From: Gracilimonas amylolytica
GTDB lineage: Bacteria; Bacteroidota; Rhodothermia; Balneolales; Balneolaceae
Assembly (NCBI RefSeq): GCF_002911695.1
Contig: NZ_PQBS01000004.1
Coordinates: forward strand, 16,001-80,000
Direction of reading: 5' to 3'
DNA: 64,000 nt
Shown here: piece by piece, positions 25,109 through 32,648 of the stretch
Layout of the letters: each line of letters starts with the position of its first letter
Position numbering within the stretch: position 1 is the first letter of the stretch
Program-made: the position numbers and the translations under genes
The notes under the pieces: model-generated
The model's database searches: none
What the model was told of the DNA's origin: nothing
Seen by the model: the letters and a program-made list of their open reading frames with translations, nothing else

Positions 25109-25666
25109 TTAATTAAATTGATTCATTGTTTTCTGAATGCCTTCACGTACAAAATATAGTGAGGCATCATGGGCTTTTTGCAAGCCTTCTTCTAAATACT
25201 TCTGATCTGTTTTTTTAAATGGTGATAACACAAAATCGACCTGTTTTCCTCTTGGAAAATCGTTTCCGATCCCAAAACGCAAACGGGGAAATTCTCGGCT
25301 CCCCAACAGATCAATGATGTTTTGAATACCATTATGGCCACCGGCACTGCCTGTGGCCTTTAGCCTGACATCCCCTACCTCAAGGTTGAGGTCGTCATAA
25401 ACGATCAGGCAATGATCTATTTCAGTTTTATATGTTGAAAGAGCTTTTCGCACAGCCAACCCACTTCGGTTCATGTATGTGGTGGGTTTGATCAGAATAA
25501 CATTTCTGCCTCTGTGCCTGCCCTCTGCAACCACAAAAGGCCCGTCACCCGGGCCAAATGTAATAGAAAGCGTCTCAGCTAATGCATCAACAACTTCAAA
25601 ACCTATATTGTGGCGTGTTCCATCATACTCTTGTCCAACATTTCCTAATCCTACAATAATGGACAT
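25109..25666 (-). CDS. pth: Peptidyl-tRNA hydrolase
   Basis: 185 residues; cleaves peptidyl-tRNA released by stalled ribosomes. Family motifs: IIVGLGNVGQEYDGTRHNIGF with the catalytic His, KPTTYMNRSGLAV, the DDLNLEVGDVRLK box and GSAGGHNGIQNII. The length is normal. The gene is 39 bases downstream of rplY on the same strand; rplY-pth adjacency is a widely conserved bacterial pairing. The ATG at 25666 matches the family start. Confidence 0.97.
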   Translation of the reverse strand: MSIIVGLGNVGQEYDGTRHNIGFEVVDALAETLSITFGPGDGPFVVAEGRHRGRNVILIKPTTYMNRSGLAVRKALSTYKTEIDHCLIVYDDLNLEVGDVRLKATGSAGGHNGIQNIIDLLGSREFPRLRFGIGNDFPRGKQVDFVLSPFKKTDQKYLEEGLQKAHDASLYFVREGIQKTMNQFN

Positions 25667-25705
25667 GGTTTCGGAACACGTTTATGTTAGTGAATAACTT
25701 TGGAT

Positions 25706-26419
25706 CTATTCCTCAGTTGATTCTTCTTCATCACCTTCTGCGCCTTCAGCAGCTTCACCTTCAGCCACTTCTTCGCCTTCAGCAACCGCTTCACCTTCAG
25801 CCACTTCTTCTTCAGCAGCCTCATCCGTAACACCTGACACAAGGTTTTCGAGGAAGTCGGCTCCTTTTGGAGGACGAATGGTTACGATCGTTCTGCTCAT
25901 ATCATCCAAAGGAATAATTCCTTCCAGATCCAGGTCTGAGATATGCAGAGACTGGCCAATTTGCAGTGGTGTGATGTCTAATTCAAATTCTGCCGGAATA
26001 GCCTCAGGAAGTACACGAATTCTCACAAAATTCATTGGTTTGAACACACGACCACCATTTTCAACAACGCCTTTTGCGTTACCGGTAATTTTGATCGGCA
26101 CCCTGAGTGTTACCTTATGCTTGTCAGCAAGCACATAAAAATCGGCATGAACAATGCGATCCGTAACAGGATCAAATTCCGTTCTTTTCAGGAGCGTTTT
26201 ATAGGTCTTACCATCTACGGTAAGTTCCTGAAGCTTGGTCTGTGGTTTTCTGAGGATCTTTTCTAATTCCAGTTCATCTACAGAAAAATGGATATTCTCT
26301 TCAACTTCCGGTCCATAGAGTACTGCAGGAACACGTAGTTCTTCGCGAAGCGCCTTATTGGCTTGCTTACTGGTCTCTCTGATTGTTCCTTCAAGTTTTA
26401 CTAATTCTGGGTATGCCAT
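25706..26419 (-). CDS. rplY: 50S ribosomal protein L25/CTC, long form with acidic tail
   Basis: 237 residues; binds 5S rRNA. N-terminal L25 domain (residues 5-95: RETSKQANKALREELRVPAVLYGP, and TVDGKTYKTLLKRTEFDPVTDRIVHADFY), then the second TL5/CTC beta domain (residues 100-195). The C-terminal 38 residues are a Glu/Ala/Gly tail (VAEGEAVAEGEEVAEGEAAEG) made of imperfect short repeats at 25706-25820. It is co-oriented with prs (19-base gap) and pth. The tail is an extension seen in several FCB members; its role is unknown. Confidence 0.95.
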   Translation of the reverse strand: MAYPELVKLEGTIRETSKQANKALREELRVPAVLYGPEVEENIHFSVDELELEKILRKPQTKLQELTVDGKTYKTLLKRTEFDPVTDRIVHADFYVLADKHKVTLRVPIKITGNAKGVVENGGRVFKPMNFVRIRVLPEAIPAEFELDITPLQIGQSLHISDLDLEGIIPLDDMSRTIVTIRPPKGADFLENLVSGVTDEAAEEEVAEGEAVAEGEEVAEGEAAEGAEGDEEESTEE

Positions 26420-26438
26420 AATGCGTTTACCTTAATCA

Positions 26439-27371
26439 TTAATTATCAAACAGTGCACTGATAGTGTCGTTAGTGTGAATACGTTGTATAGCTTCAGCAA
26501 AGATGTTCGCAACGCTCAGCACCTTGATCTTGTCGGAAGGCTGGCGCAGCTGAACAGTATCAGTTACTAACAACTCATCAATTGGCGAATCTTCGATTCG
26601 CTGAAATGCCGGTCCCGATAAGATCGGATGTGTACAAATAGCTTTAATGCTCAAAGCTCCTCTTTCCTTAAGAGCTGAAGCAGCATTTGTTAGTGTTCCG
26701 GCAGTGTCGATCAGATCATCGACGATTAACACATTCTTTCCTTCTACCTCACCGATCAAATTCATGATTTCTGATTCGTTGGCCTTTGGCCGCCTTTTGT
26801 CAATAAACGCCAGGGTTGCATCCAGTTTCTTGGAATAAGCCCTTGCCATTTTCAGACTTCCAACATCCGGTGCAACTACCACCAGATTGTCAATCGGGTT
26901 TGAGGTAAAATAATCAATAAAAGCCCTGCTGGCATATAAGTGATCCAACGGGATATCAAAAAAACCTTGTATCTGTGCTGCATGCAGATCCATTGTAAGA
27001 ATTCGATCAGCACCGGCCTGTACCAACAGGTTCGCCATCAGTTTTGAACCGATCGACACCCTGGGCTGATCCTTTCTGTCCTGCCGGGCATATCCAAAAT
27101 ATGGAATAACCGCAGTAACTCGCTTAACAGAAGCCCGCTTTGCAGCATCAAGCAGTAACAACAACTCGATGATGTTATCACCGGGAGGAGGAGTTGATTG
27201 AATCACAAAGATATCTTCCCCCCTGATGCTTTGCTCATACTTAACGTATTGCTCGCCGTCAGAAAATTTCTTTATGGTTACATCACCTAATGATGTCCCA
27301 TATTCTTCAGCAATTGCTCTTGCTAAAGCCGGGTTACTTGTGCCGGAAAATATCGCCAGGGGAGTGTCCAC
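26439..27371 (-). CDS. prs: Ribose-phosphate pyrophosphokinase (PRPP synthetase)
   Basis: 310 residues; ATP + ribose-5-phosphate to PRPP + AMP, feeding purine, pyrimidine, His, Trp and NAD synthesis. Motifs: KFSDGEQYVKYEQSIRGEDIFVIQST, PYFGYARQDRKDQPR, the cation/ATP region MDLHAAQIQGFFDIPLDHLYA and the PRPP loop NVLIVDDLIDTAGTL. The ATG at 27371 gives MDTPLAIFSGTSNPAL. It follows tRNA-Gln, from which a terminator separates it, and leads into rplY and pth. Confidence 0.97.
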   Translation of the reverse strand: MDTPLAIFSGTSNPALARAIAEEYGTSLGDVTIKKFSDGEQYVKYEQSIRGEDIFVIQSTPPPGDNIIELLLLLDAAKRASVKRVTAVIPYFGYARQDRKDQPRVSIGSKLMANLLVQAGADRILTMDLHAAQIQGFFDIPLDHLYASRAFIDYFTSNPIDNLVVVAPDVGSLKMARAYSKKLDATLAFIDKRRPKANESEIMNLIGEVEGKNVLIVDDLIDTAGTLTNAASALKERGALSIKAICTHPILSGPAFQRIEDSPIDELLVTDTVQLRQPSDKIKVLSVANIFAEAIQRIHTNDTISALFDN

Positions 27372-27436
27372 TTTGCAGGCTTTCGATTCAGGTTATTTGT
27401 GAAGATATGATCTTCCAATTATTGATCAATAAACAA

Positions 27437-27462
27437 AAAGGATGGCTTTACAGTCATCCTTT
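27437..27462 (-). terminator. Intrinsic terminator of tRNA-Gln
   Basis: AAAGGATG (27437-27444) pairs with CATCCTTT (27455-27462). On the minus strand it follows the tRNA by 12 bases, and the stem runs into CTTTTTGTTTAT. It lies before the prs start, so prs has its own promoter or read-through. Confidence 0.85.
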
Positions 27463-27474
27463 CATAAATGTTGT

Positions 27475-27544
27475 TGCCCGGGGAGGATTCGAACCCCCAC
27501 TGACTGGACCAAAACCAGCTGTCCTGCCATTAGACGACCGGGCA
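27475..27544 (-). tRNA. trnQ: tRNA-Gln (anticodon TTG)
   Basis: 70 nt without encoded CCA. Acceptor TGCCCGG pairs with CCGGGCA over seven pairs. The D-arm GTC...GAC, the anticodon stem GCTGG/CCAGT with loop TTTTGGT (anticodon TTG at the third to fifth loop bases) and the T-arm with TTCGAAT can all be folded by hand. A weak G-T pair occurs in the T stem. Upstream of prs-rplY-pth, a grouping often conserved. Confidence 0.96.
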
Positions 27545-27592
27545 TTTCATGTCATTGACAGACTCCAAAGATAGAAATCACTTTAAAAGCAA

Positions 27593-28762
27593 TCAAGACT
27601 GAATCGCATTTTTTAAAACAAAACATTCTGAACACCTTCTGGGCCTGCAATATGATTTTAATTGATGGATAGCACCTAATTTCCTGCTATAATGTTTTTC
27701 ATTCAACGGCAGTGTATTAAATTTTTTCAGCAATGATTTTGGAATTGGCGTTTTAAGTTCTTTCCAGGCTGTGCGAACTTCCGCCTTCAAAGTGTTATGA
27801 GCAAACAACATTCCTAACACATAGAGTGATGGCAGATAAACGGTCCCGAATAAGATCTTCATTCTGGATGAGCGCTCTAAATTGTAGCGTTTACCCCATT
27901 TATCCCACAGGTCAATTTGACTGCCATCCTTACTCAGAAAGGCCTCAAAGGGTGTGTTTAATATTTCATATGATATCTGAACCGCTTGCTTGATCCTTAT
28001 TTTTGGATGATTTGCAGGCCTCACCCCTTTTAAGTTCCAGATCAGGTCGGAACTTTCAATTAACCCGGCCTCCCTCATGGCAAGATCGACCCCCAAATCG
28101 ATTCGCTCGCCACTCCAGGTTGCAAGCAATCTTTCTCCGGTAACTTTCATCGCTGCCCGGTTGTGCGCGATCCCCAAACCATCCCACACTGAAAGGATCA
28201 GTGCTTTTTTCCAGGCCTTTGAGGGTACCATTTCCGGATCATACATAGCGAGAATATCGTCAGCCTTCTTTTCCAGATATTCTGAATGTGCTTTATCCAG
28301 TTGCTCCCGAAATACTTCTTCAGAAATAAAATTAACATTTCCTGAACATGGTAAATCCGACTGATTCTCAAAGCTTTGCAGAAAGACCTTTAAGTTTGAG
28401 GAGAGATACCTCCCTAAATTAAGTAGATATGGCTTGCTACCGTTTTGGGACTCTACTTCGCTGACCTTTCCGTTAGCAACCACATGTAAAAACACGTTGT
28501 TGTAGTTAGCATCAAGGTGATGATTATGGTTATACCAATCGTTAGCCTTCAGATGTAATTCAACATCACCATGCCAAACCAGATCGTCAATAACAATTTT
28601 GGCAAACTTAAAATCGGGTCCATCCGTGGCATTAAGGTCCCCCGGATCAAGGATCTGCACTACTTTGCCACACTCGGTTCTCAAACCGCTAGTATCAAAC
28701 AACCCATTTTCCCAGATCCACTGAAGAAAAGCTTCCGAATATTGGAAACCCGCATCAACCAT
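27593..28762 (-). CDS. DUF2851-family protein
   Basis: 389 residues, soluble; matches by memory the DUF2851 family of Bacteroidota (LQWIWENGLF, LNATDGPDFKFAKI, WHGDVELHLKANDWYNH, NVFLHVVAN). Charged HGDVE and DW..H residues look like a nuclease-type metal site, but the family has no proven function. The C-terminus has a Cys-rich CRPRRCSECFV, perhaps binding metal. The start ATG overlaps the YtxH stop by eight bases. It ends 48 bases before tRNA-Gln. Confidence 0.88.
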   Translation of the reverse strand: MVDAGFQYSEAFLQWIWENGLFDTSGLRTECGKVVQILDPGDLNATDGPDFKFAKIVIDDLVWHGDVELHLKANDWYNHNHHLDANYNNVFLHVVANGKVSEVESQNGSKPYLLNLGRYLSSNLKVFLQSFENQSDLPCSGNVNFISEEVFREQLDKAHSEYLEKKADDILAMYDPEMVPSKAWKKALILSVWDGLGIAHNRAAMKVTGERLLATWSGERIDLGVDLAMREAGLIESSDLIWNLKGVRPANHPKIRIKQAVQISYEILNTPFEAFLSKDGSQIDLWDKWGKRYNLERSSRMKILFGTVYLPSLYVLGMLFAHNTLKAEVRTAWKELKTPIPKSLLKKFNTLPLNEKHYSRKLGAIHQLKSYCRPRRCSECFVLKNAIQS

Positions 28763-29066
28763 GTTTGGTGATCTCTTCTATCTCCTCATCTTCTGAGAAG
28801 TCCAGATCTTCAGTCGCTTCATATAGGTCAGGCAGAGAATCTTTCATGGATTTTTTGATCCCTTCAGAAAAACGGTCAATTCTTTTTTCACTATCCTCTT
28901 TGAGCTTTCGACCGGTTGTTTCAAGCCAGTGCCTGGTATCTTCACTTTGATCTTTTACCCACTTAATGTTTTCTCGTCCACTTTTAGGCGATAACACCAA
29001 GCCGGCCAAAATACCTCCGGCAAAGGCTGTCATCCCAACTAATAATGTTCCAATTCCTCTTTTCAT
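28755..29066 (-). CDS. YtxH-domain membrane-associated protein
   Basis: 103 residues. N-terminal membrane segment of about 20 residues (GIGTLLVGMTAFAGGILAGLVLSP) followed by the YtxH signature KSGRENI and a long charged helix ending in an acidic tail (YEATEDLDFSEDEEIEEI). YtxH proteins are stress-linked in Bacillus, otherwise uncharacterised. It is first in a two-gene unit with the DUF2851 gene, overlapping it by eight bases. Divergent from pyrR. Confidence 0.85.
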   Translation of the reverse strand: MKRGIGTLLVGMTAFAGGILAGLVLSPKSGRENIKWVKDQSEDTRHWLETTGRKLKEDSEKRIDRFSEGIKKSMKDSLPDLYEATEDLDFSEDEEIEEITKHG

Positions 29067-29126
29067 ACCTCTCCCTCATTTCGGTTATGGTTAACACTGT
29101 TAAGGTAATAATTTCTCTGCATATTT

Positions 29127-29155
29127 TTGACAATGATTTTAACACTAAGTATAGA
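29127..29155 (+). promoter_or_regulatory. Sigma-70-like promoter of pyrR
   Basis: TTGACA (29127-29132), a 17-base spacer and TATAGA (29150-29155): a near-consensus -35/-10 pair in the divergent gap before the ATG at 29191. Predicted start of transcription is about 29162. The alternative Bacteroidota -7 box TACCTTTG (29162-29169) has no TTG at the right distance. Confidence 0.5.
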
Positions 29156-29190
29156 AAACATTACCTTTGGTTTAATTTAAAATACAGACT

Positions 29191-29685
29191 ATGAGCAAAC
29201 AATTTACTTTGATGGACCGGGCGAGAATTGTTCGCACATTAAAACGCCTGGCAATTCAGATATTGGAAAAATCATCTACCGGGGAAGACCTGGTTATTAT
29301 CGGACTGAATGAACGGGGTTTGACAACAGCCAAAGAGATCGCTGCTGACATTTCTGCGATCATTGAGGAAAATGTGACCGTCCACAATTATAACATTGCG
29401 GACAATAACCCTGGAAGTACCTTGCCGGACTGCAGTGACAAACAAGTGATACTTGTGGATGATGTGATCTTTTCGGGTAAAACCATGTTTGAAGCACTAT
29501 CAGCTGTAGCTTCGATCCATGATCCAAAATCTATCAGGATCGCAGTTCTGATTGATCGGGGGCACCGAAAATACCCGTTATCTGCAGACCTGACTGGAAT
29601 GACTGTGCCAACAAAACCCGGGGAACACATTGAAGTAATGCTCAAAGATTCAAAACTAAAAGAAGCGGTTCTTTTCAAAAATTAA
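29191..29685 (+). CDS. pyrR: PyrR-type phosphoribosyltransferase
   Basis: 164 residues. PRTase fold with the PRPP loop VILVDDVIFSGKTMFEAL and the PyrR-type LIDRGHRKYPLSADLTG, then VPTKPGEHIEVML. In Gram-positives PyrR is a uracil phosphoribosyltransferase and pyr-mRNA attenuator; in this lineage it may only carry out the PRTase reaction or regulate by another route. No pyr leader anti-terminator is visible around it. It starts a plus-strand run, with a 13-base gap to the next gene. pyrF lies 6.6 kb away. Confidence 0.9.
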   Translation: MSKQFTLMDRARIVRTLKRLAIQILEKSSTGEDLVIIGLNERGLTTAKEIAADISAIIEENVTVHNYNIADNNPGSTLPDCSDKQVILVDDVIFSGKTMFEALSAVASIHDPKSIRIAVLIDRGHRKYPLSADLTGMTVPTKPGEHIEVMLKDSKLKEAVLFKN

Positions 29686-29698
29686 CGACAAAAAAATC

Positions 29699-30574
29699 AT
29701 GAATAACACGACCCATAAATTAATTATCCTTTCGCTACTTGTGGTTTTCAGTACACAAGCTAAGGCTCAAAATATCTCCATACCTGATACCCTGAGTGGC
29801 TGGACTCAGACCTGGGTTGCAAACCTGAACGGCTCCCAGGCTGCTTACAACAATTGGTCTCAGGGTGGTGTTAGTACCCTGAGTGGAACAGCTTCATCCG
29901 TATTTACACTGATGTATAAAAAAGATCAATTTAGTTACGGTTTCAGAACAAATCTGAAATACGGACAATCTAAAGTTAAAGATGAAGGCGTACGCAAAAC
30001 CGATGACCTTATCGCTATTTCCAACAGGTTCAACTATCAGTTCAGGGAAGACGGTACCCTTTCGAGCTATGCGACTATTGCTTTCAGAACCCAGTTCGAT
30101 GACGGTTTTGAGTACACAGCTGACCCAAATGTAGCAGATGTTCGAATCTCAAGCTTTATGGCTCCGGGTTATCTATCAGAAAGCGTGGGTCTTTCCTACA
30201 AACCGGCACCTGCTATCATATTTGAGGCTGGTCTTGGACTTAAACAAACTTTTGTAACAGAAGATGAACTGGCTCCTGAATATGGCCTGGATCCCGGGGA
30301 GAATTTCAGATCTGAGGGTGGTTTAACGACCGGCATATATTATGAGAAAGAGGTATTTGAAAATATATTATATACCAGTGCTGTCGAAACGTTCACTAAT
30401 TTCCTGATCCCTTTTGATGAAACCGATGTGGTTTGGGGAAATGAATTGGTTGGAAAGATCAATAGCCTGATCAGTGCTTCATTTCAATTCGAGCTTAGAT
30501 ACGACAACGATTTCTCACGTGAAATTCAGTTGAAACAAGTGCTTTCTGCAGGTATTTCTGTTAACCTTTACTAA
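29699..30574 (+). CDS. DUF3078-family outer-membrane beta-barrel protein
   Basis: 291 residues. Signal peptide (LIILSLLVVFSTQAKAQ) followed by amphipathic beta strands. Opening GWTQTWVANLNGSQAAYNNWSQGGVSTLSGTAS is the DUF3078 signature. A small outer-membrane barrel is likely from the alternating aromatic strands and the terminal AGISVNLY. Function unknown. Its TAA stop overlaps the ATG of the decarboxylase gene (TAATG), indicating translational coupling. Confidence 0.88.
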   Translation: MNNTTHKLIILSLLVVFSTQAKAQNISIPDTLSGWTQTWVANLNGSQAAYNNWSQGGVSTLSGTASSVFTLMYKKDQFSYGFRTNLKYGQSKVKDEGVRKTDDLIAISNRFNYQFREDGTLSSYATIAFRTQFDDGFEYTADPNVADVRISSFMAPGYLSESVGLSYKPAPAIIFEAGLGLKQTFVTEDELAPEYGLDPGENFRSEGGLTTGIYYEKEVFENILYTSAVETFTNFLIPFDETDVVWGNELVGKINSLISASFQFELRYDNDFSREIQLKQVLSAGISVNLY

Positions 30575-31914
30575 TGGATCCCCAAGCACAAAAGTCTCTG
30601 AAAACCGGTCTTAGATCGCTTAATGAGTGGATCAACTCTTATGGTGCCTGGAAACCTGACGAAACTCTACAGTTTTCTGACGAAAAGGCTGCCAAAGTCT
30701 TTGACCGGTTAACTCAGCGGCTTAAAGGGAATTACCCGTTTGAGCATCCCGTTTATGCGGGACAAATGCTCAAACCACCTCACCCACTATCCTGGGCAGC
30801 CTATGCAATGGCTATGTCCATCAATCCAAATAATCACGCGCTGGATGGTGGACCGCCATCATCAGAAATGGAAAAAGAAGCCATTGCTGAACTTGCTGAT
30901 TTTTTTGGATACGGAGATACCTACCTGGGCCATCTGACTGCCAGTGGCACTATTGCCAACCTGGAGGCTTTGTGGATCGCCCGTGAGTCTCATCCGGATA
31001 AGAAGATCGCCTTTTCGGATCAGTCCCACTACACACACGAACGCATGTGTTCTGTGTTACGGGTTGAAGGAATTAAGGTACCGGTCTCTGAAGACGGGTA
31101 TTTTGATCTTGATGCTATTGATCCAGATCAGATAGGCACGATGGTCGTCACACTTGGCACGACCGGTCTTGGCGAAGTTGAACCTCTCGATCAGGTACTG
31201 CCATGGGCTCGGGAACATGGTATTCGTATTCACATTGATGCGGCTTACGGTGGCTTTTTCAGAACCTTGATGAATTCGGATCTAATTGACGGAACCTCCT
31301 GGCAGTTTATGCAGGAAGCCGACAGTATTGTAGTTGACCCACATAAGCATGGTCTTCAGCCCTATGGATGTGGTTGTGTGCTTTTTAAAGACCCTTCGGT
31401 TGGTAAATTTTACAAGCACGATTCCCCCTACACTTATTTCACTTCCGAAGATCTGCATCTTGGGGAAATTAGCCTGGAGTGTTCACGGGCAGGGGCAGCA
31501 GCTGTGGCTCTTTGGACTACCCTACAACTGTTTCCATTGAAGGAAAAGGAAGGATTTGGCCCAATTCTTACCAAGTGCCGTAAAGCTGCTCTTAAGATGT
31601 ACGAATTGACAAACTCCGGTTCTAAATTAAAAGCCTTCAAAAAACCTGAACTTGACATACTTGGGTATTTCCCTGCCACTGCCTATTCCACTTCAGAGAT
31701 CTCTTCTCTCTCAAAACAGATCTTCGACCGGGGAATGAACGACCACTCATATTATCTCTCCCTCTACCGAATTCCAACCAAGACATTCACTCGCCTTCAT
31801 CCTGAATTCAAAGCAGATTCAGAGAATGTGACCATACTACGCAGTGTATTTATGAAGCCTGAGCATGAGGGTTTTGTCAGTGATCTTTATAAAAACATTG
31901 AAAACAGATTATAG
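30574..31914 (+). CDS. Group II pyridoxal-phosphate decarboxylase-like enzyme
   Basis: 446 residues, fold type I PLP enzyme. Shows GHLTASGTIANLEALW, IRIHIDAAYGGFFRT (the PLP-binding Asp and Ala) and the Schiff-base Lys in VDPHKHGLQPYGCG. This corresponds to the glutamate/aspartate/aromatic decarboxylase clan; the substrate is not readable from motifs. HGLQPYGCG rather than NKW around the Lys argues against a typical GadB. Cytosolic. It overlaps the DUF3078 gene by one base and is followed after 11 bases by a gene of unknown function, so the four genes from pyrR form one probable transcript. Confidence 0.9.
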   Translation: MDPQAQKSLKTGLRSLNEWINSYGAWKPDETLQFSDEKAAKVFDRLTQRLKGNYPFEHPVYAGQMLKPPHPLSWAAYAMAMSINPNNHALDGGPPSSEMEKEAIAELADFFGYGDTYLGHLTASGTIANLEALWIARESHPDKKIAFSDQSHYTHERMCSVLRVEGIKVPVSEDGYFDLDAIDPDQIGTMVVTLGTTGLGEVEPLDQVLPWAREHGIRIHIDAAYGGFFRTLMNSDLIDGTSWQFMQEADSIVVDPHKHGLQPYGCGCVLFKDPSVGKFYKHDSPYTYFTSEDLHLGEISLECSRAGAAAVALWTTLQLFPLKEKEGFGPILTKCRKAALKMYELTNSGSKLKAFKKPELDILGYFPATAYSTSEISSLSKQIFDRGMNDHSYYLSLYRIPTKTFTRLHPEFKADSENVTILRSVFMKPEHEGFVSDLYKNIENRL

Positions 31915-31925
31915 TAATTTTACCT

Positions 31926-32582
31926 ATGGTAACAGACATCTTCAAACTCATCTTCCATCACGATCAACGTCTTAACAAACTTGATGATCAGGACTCTCCT
32001 GTAAACCCTAAGAAGATGGAATCTTCACTGGAAGATTTCATGAAGCCGGATCCCACATTTTCCAGTTTCTATTTTTCGGGAACCGATCTGAATGAAGAGC
32101 GTTTTGGTTTAAACGTATTGGAGGCCTACGATCGGGTGCTCAATGCCCTGCAAATGGCCTTCCCTGATATACAGATATTTACTCATACCAATAAATACCT
32201 CTCGATTAAGGATGCTGTAGAAGCTATCGATCTAAATGAAGCTTTAGTACTTTCAAATGAAGATATGATCGATCTTGATATTTCAGATCTGAATACAAAA
32301 AAAAACTCACATAAAAAGACCCTCAAGAAAGCACTTGAGACCGGTCATATGACCCTTTACAAAGTGCCGGCCAGGAATGGGTTTGATCTGTTAATGTATT
32401 CACAAAAGAATGTATATCGCGAAATGTTCTTTCCTCTGCAAAAATTAGTGCCCGACCATTTTCGCTTTTTCAGCATTAATGGAAAGAAATTCAATACAGA
32501 ACGCCATTTCTTTTTTGAGACCTGGACACTCGATCGTCCGCCTCACGGTTTTGAGGAAGTCCACCCCGAGACAGTACTTTAG
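31926..32582 (+). CDS. Hypothetical protein, 218 aa
   Basis: Soluble, no signal peptide; not recognised. Mixed alpha/beta with LEAYDRVLNALQMAFPDIQIFTH in the first half and a Lys-rich helix (NTKKNSHKKTLKKALETGHM) in the second, then a beta-rich end, DHFRFFSINGKKF. It follows the PLP decarboxylase by 11 bases on the same strand and is the end of the operon. A partner or regulator of the decarboxylase is the guess from context alone. The start ATG (MVTDIFKLIFHHD) is the first in frame. Confidence 0.7.
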   Translation: MVTDIFKLIFHHDQRLNKLDDQDSPVNPKKMESSLEDFMKPDPTFSSFYFSGTDLNEERFGLNVLEAYDRVLNALQMAFPDIQIFTHTNKYLSIKDAVEAIDLNEALVLSNEDMIDLDISDLNTKKNSHKKTLKKALETGHMTLYKVPARNGFDLLMYSQKNVYREMFFPLQKLVPDHFRFFSINGKKFNTERHFFFETWTLDRPPHGFEEVHPETVL

Positions 32583-32596
32583 TGTTCGGTGCTTAG

Positions 32597-32648
32597 GTGT
32601 TAAAGCGTTACCTGCAGAAAATTTGGTAACACTCTCACACCTTAACAC
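32597..32648. terminator. Nested inverted repeat between convergent genes
   Basis: Outer arms GTGTTAA (32597-32603) and TTAACAC (32642-32648), inner arms GTTACC (32607-32612) and GGTAAC (32625-32630). Positioned 15 bases after the 218-aa gene and touching the stop of the minus-strand amidohydrolase. Plausible bidirectional terminator without a strong U-run. Confidence 0.5.
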
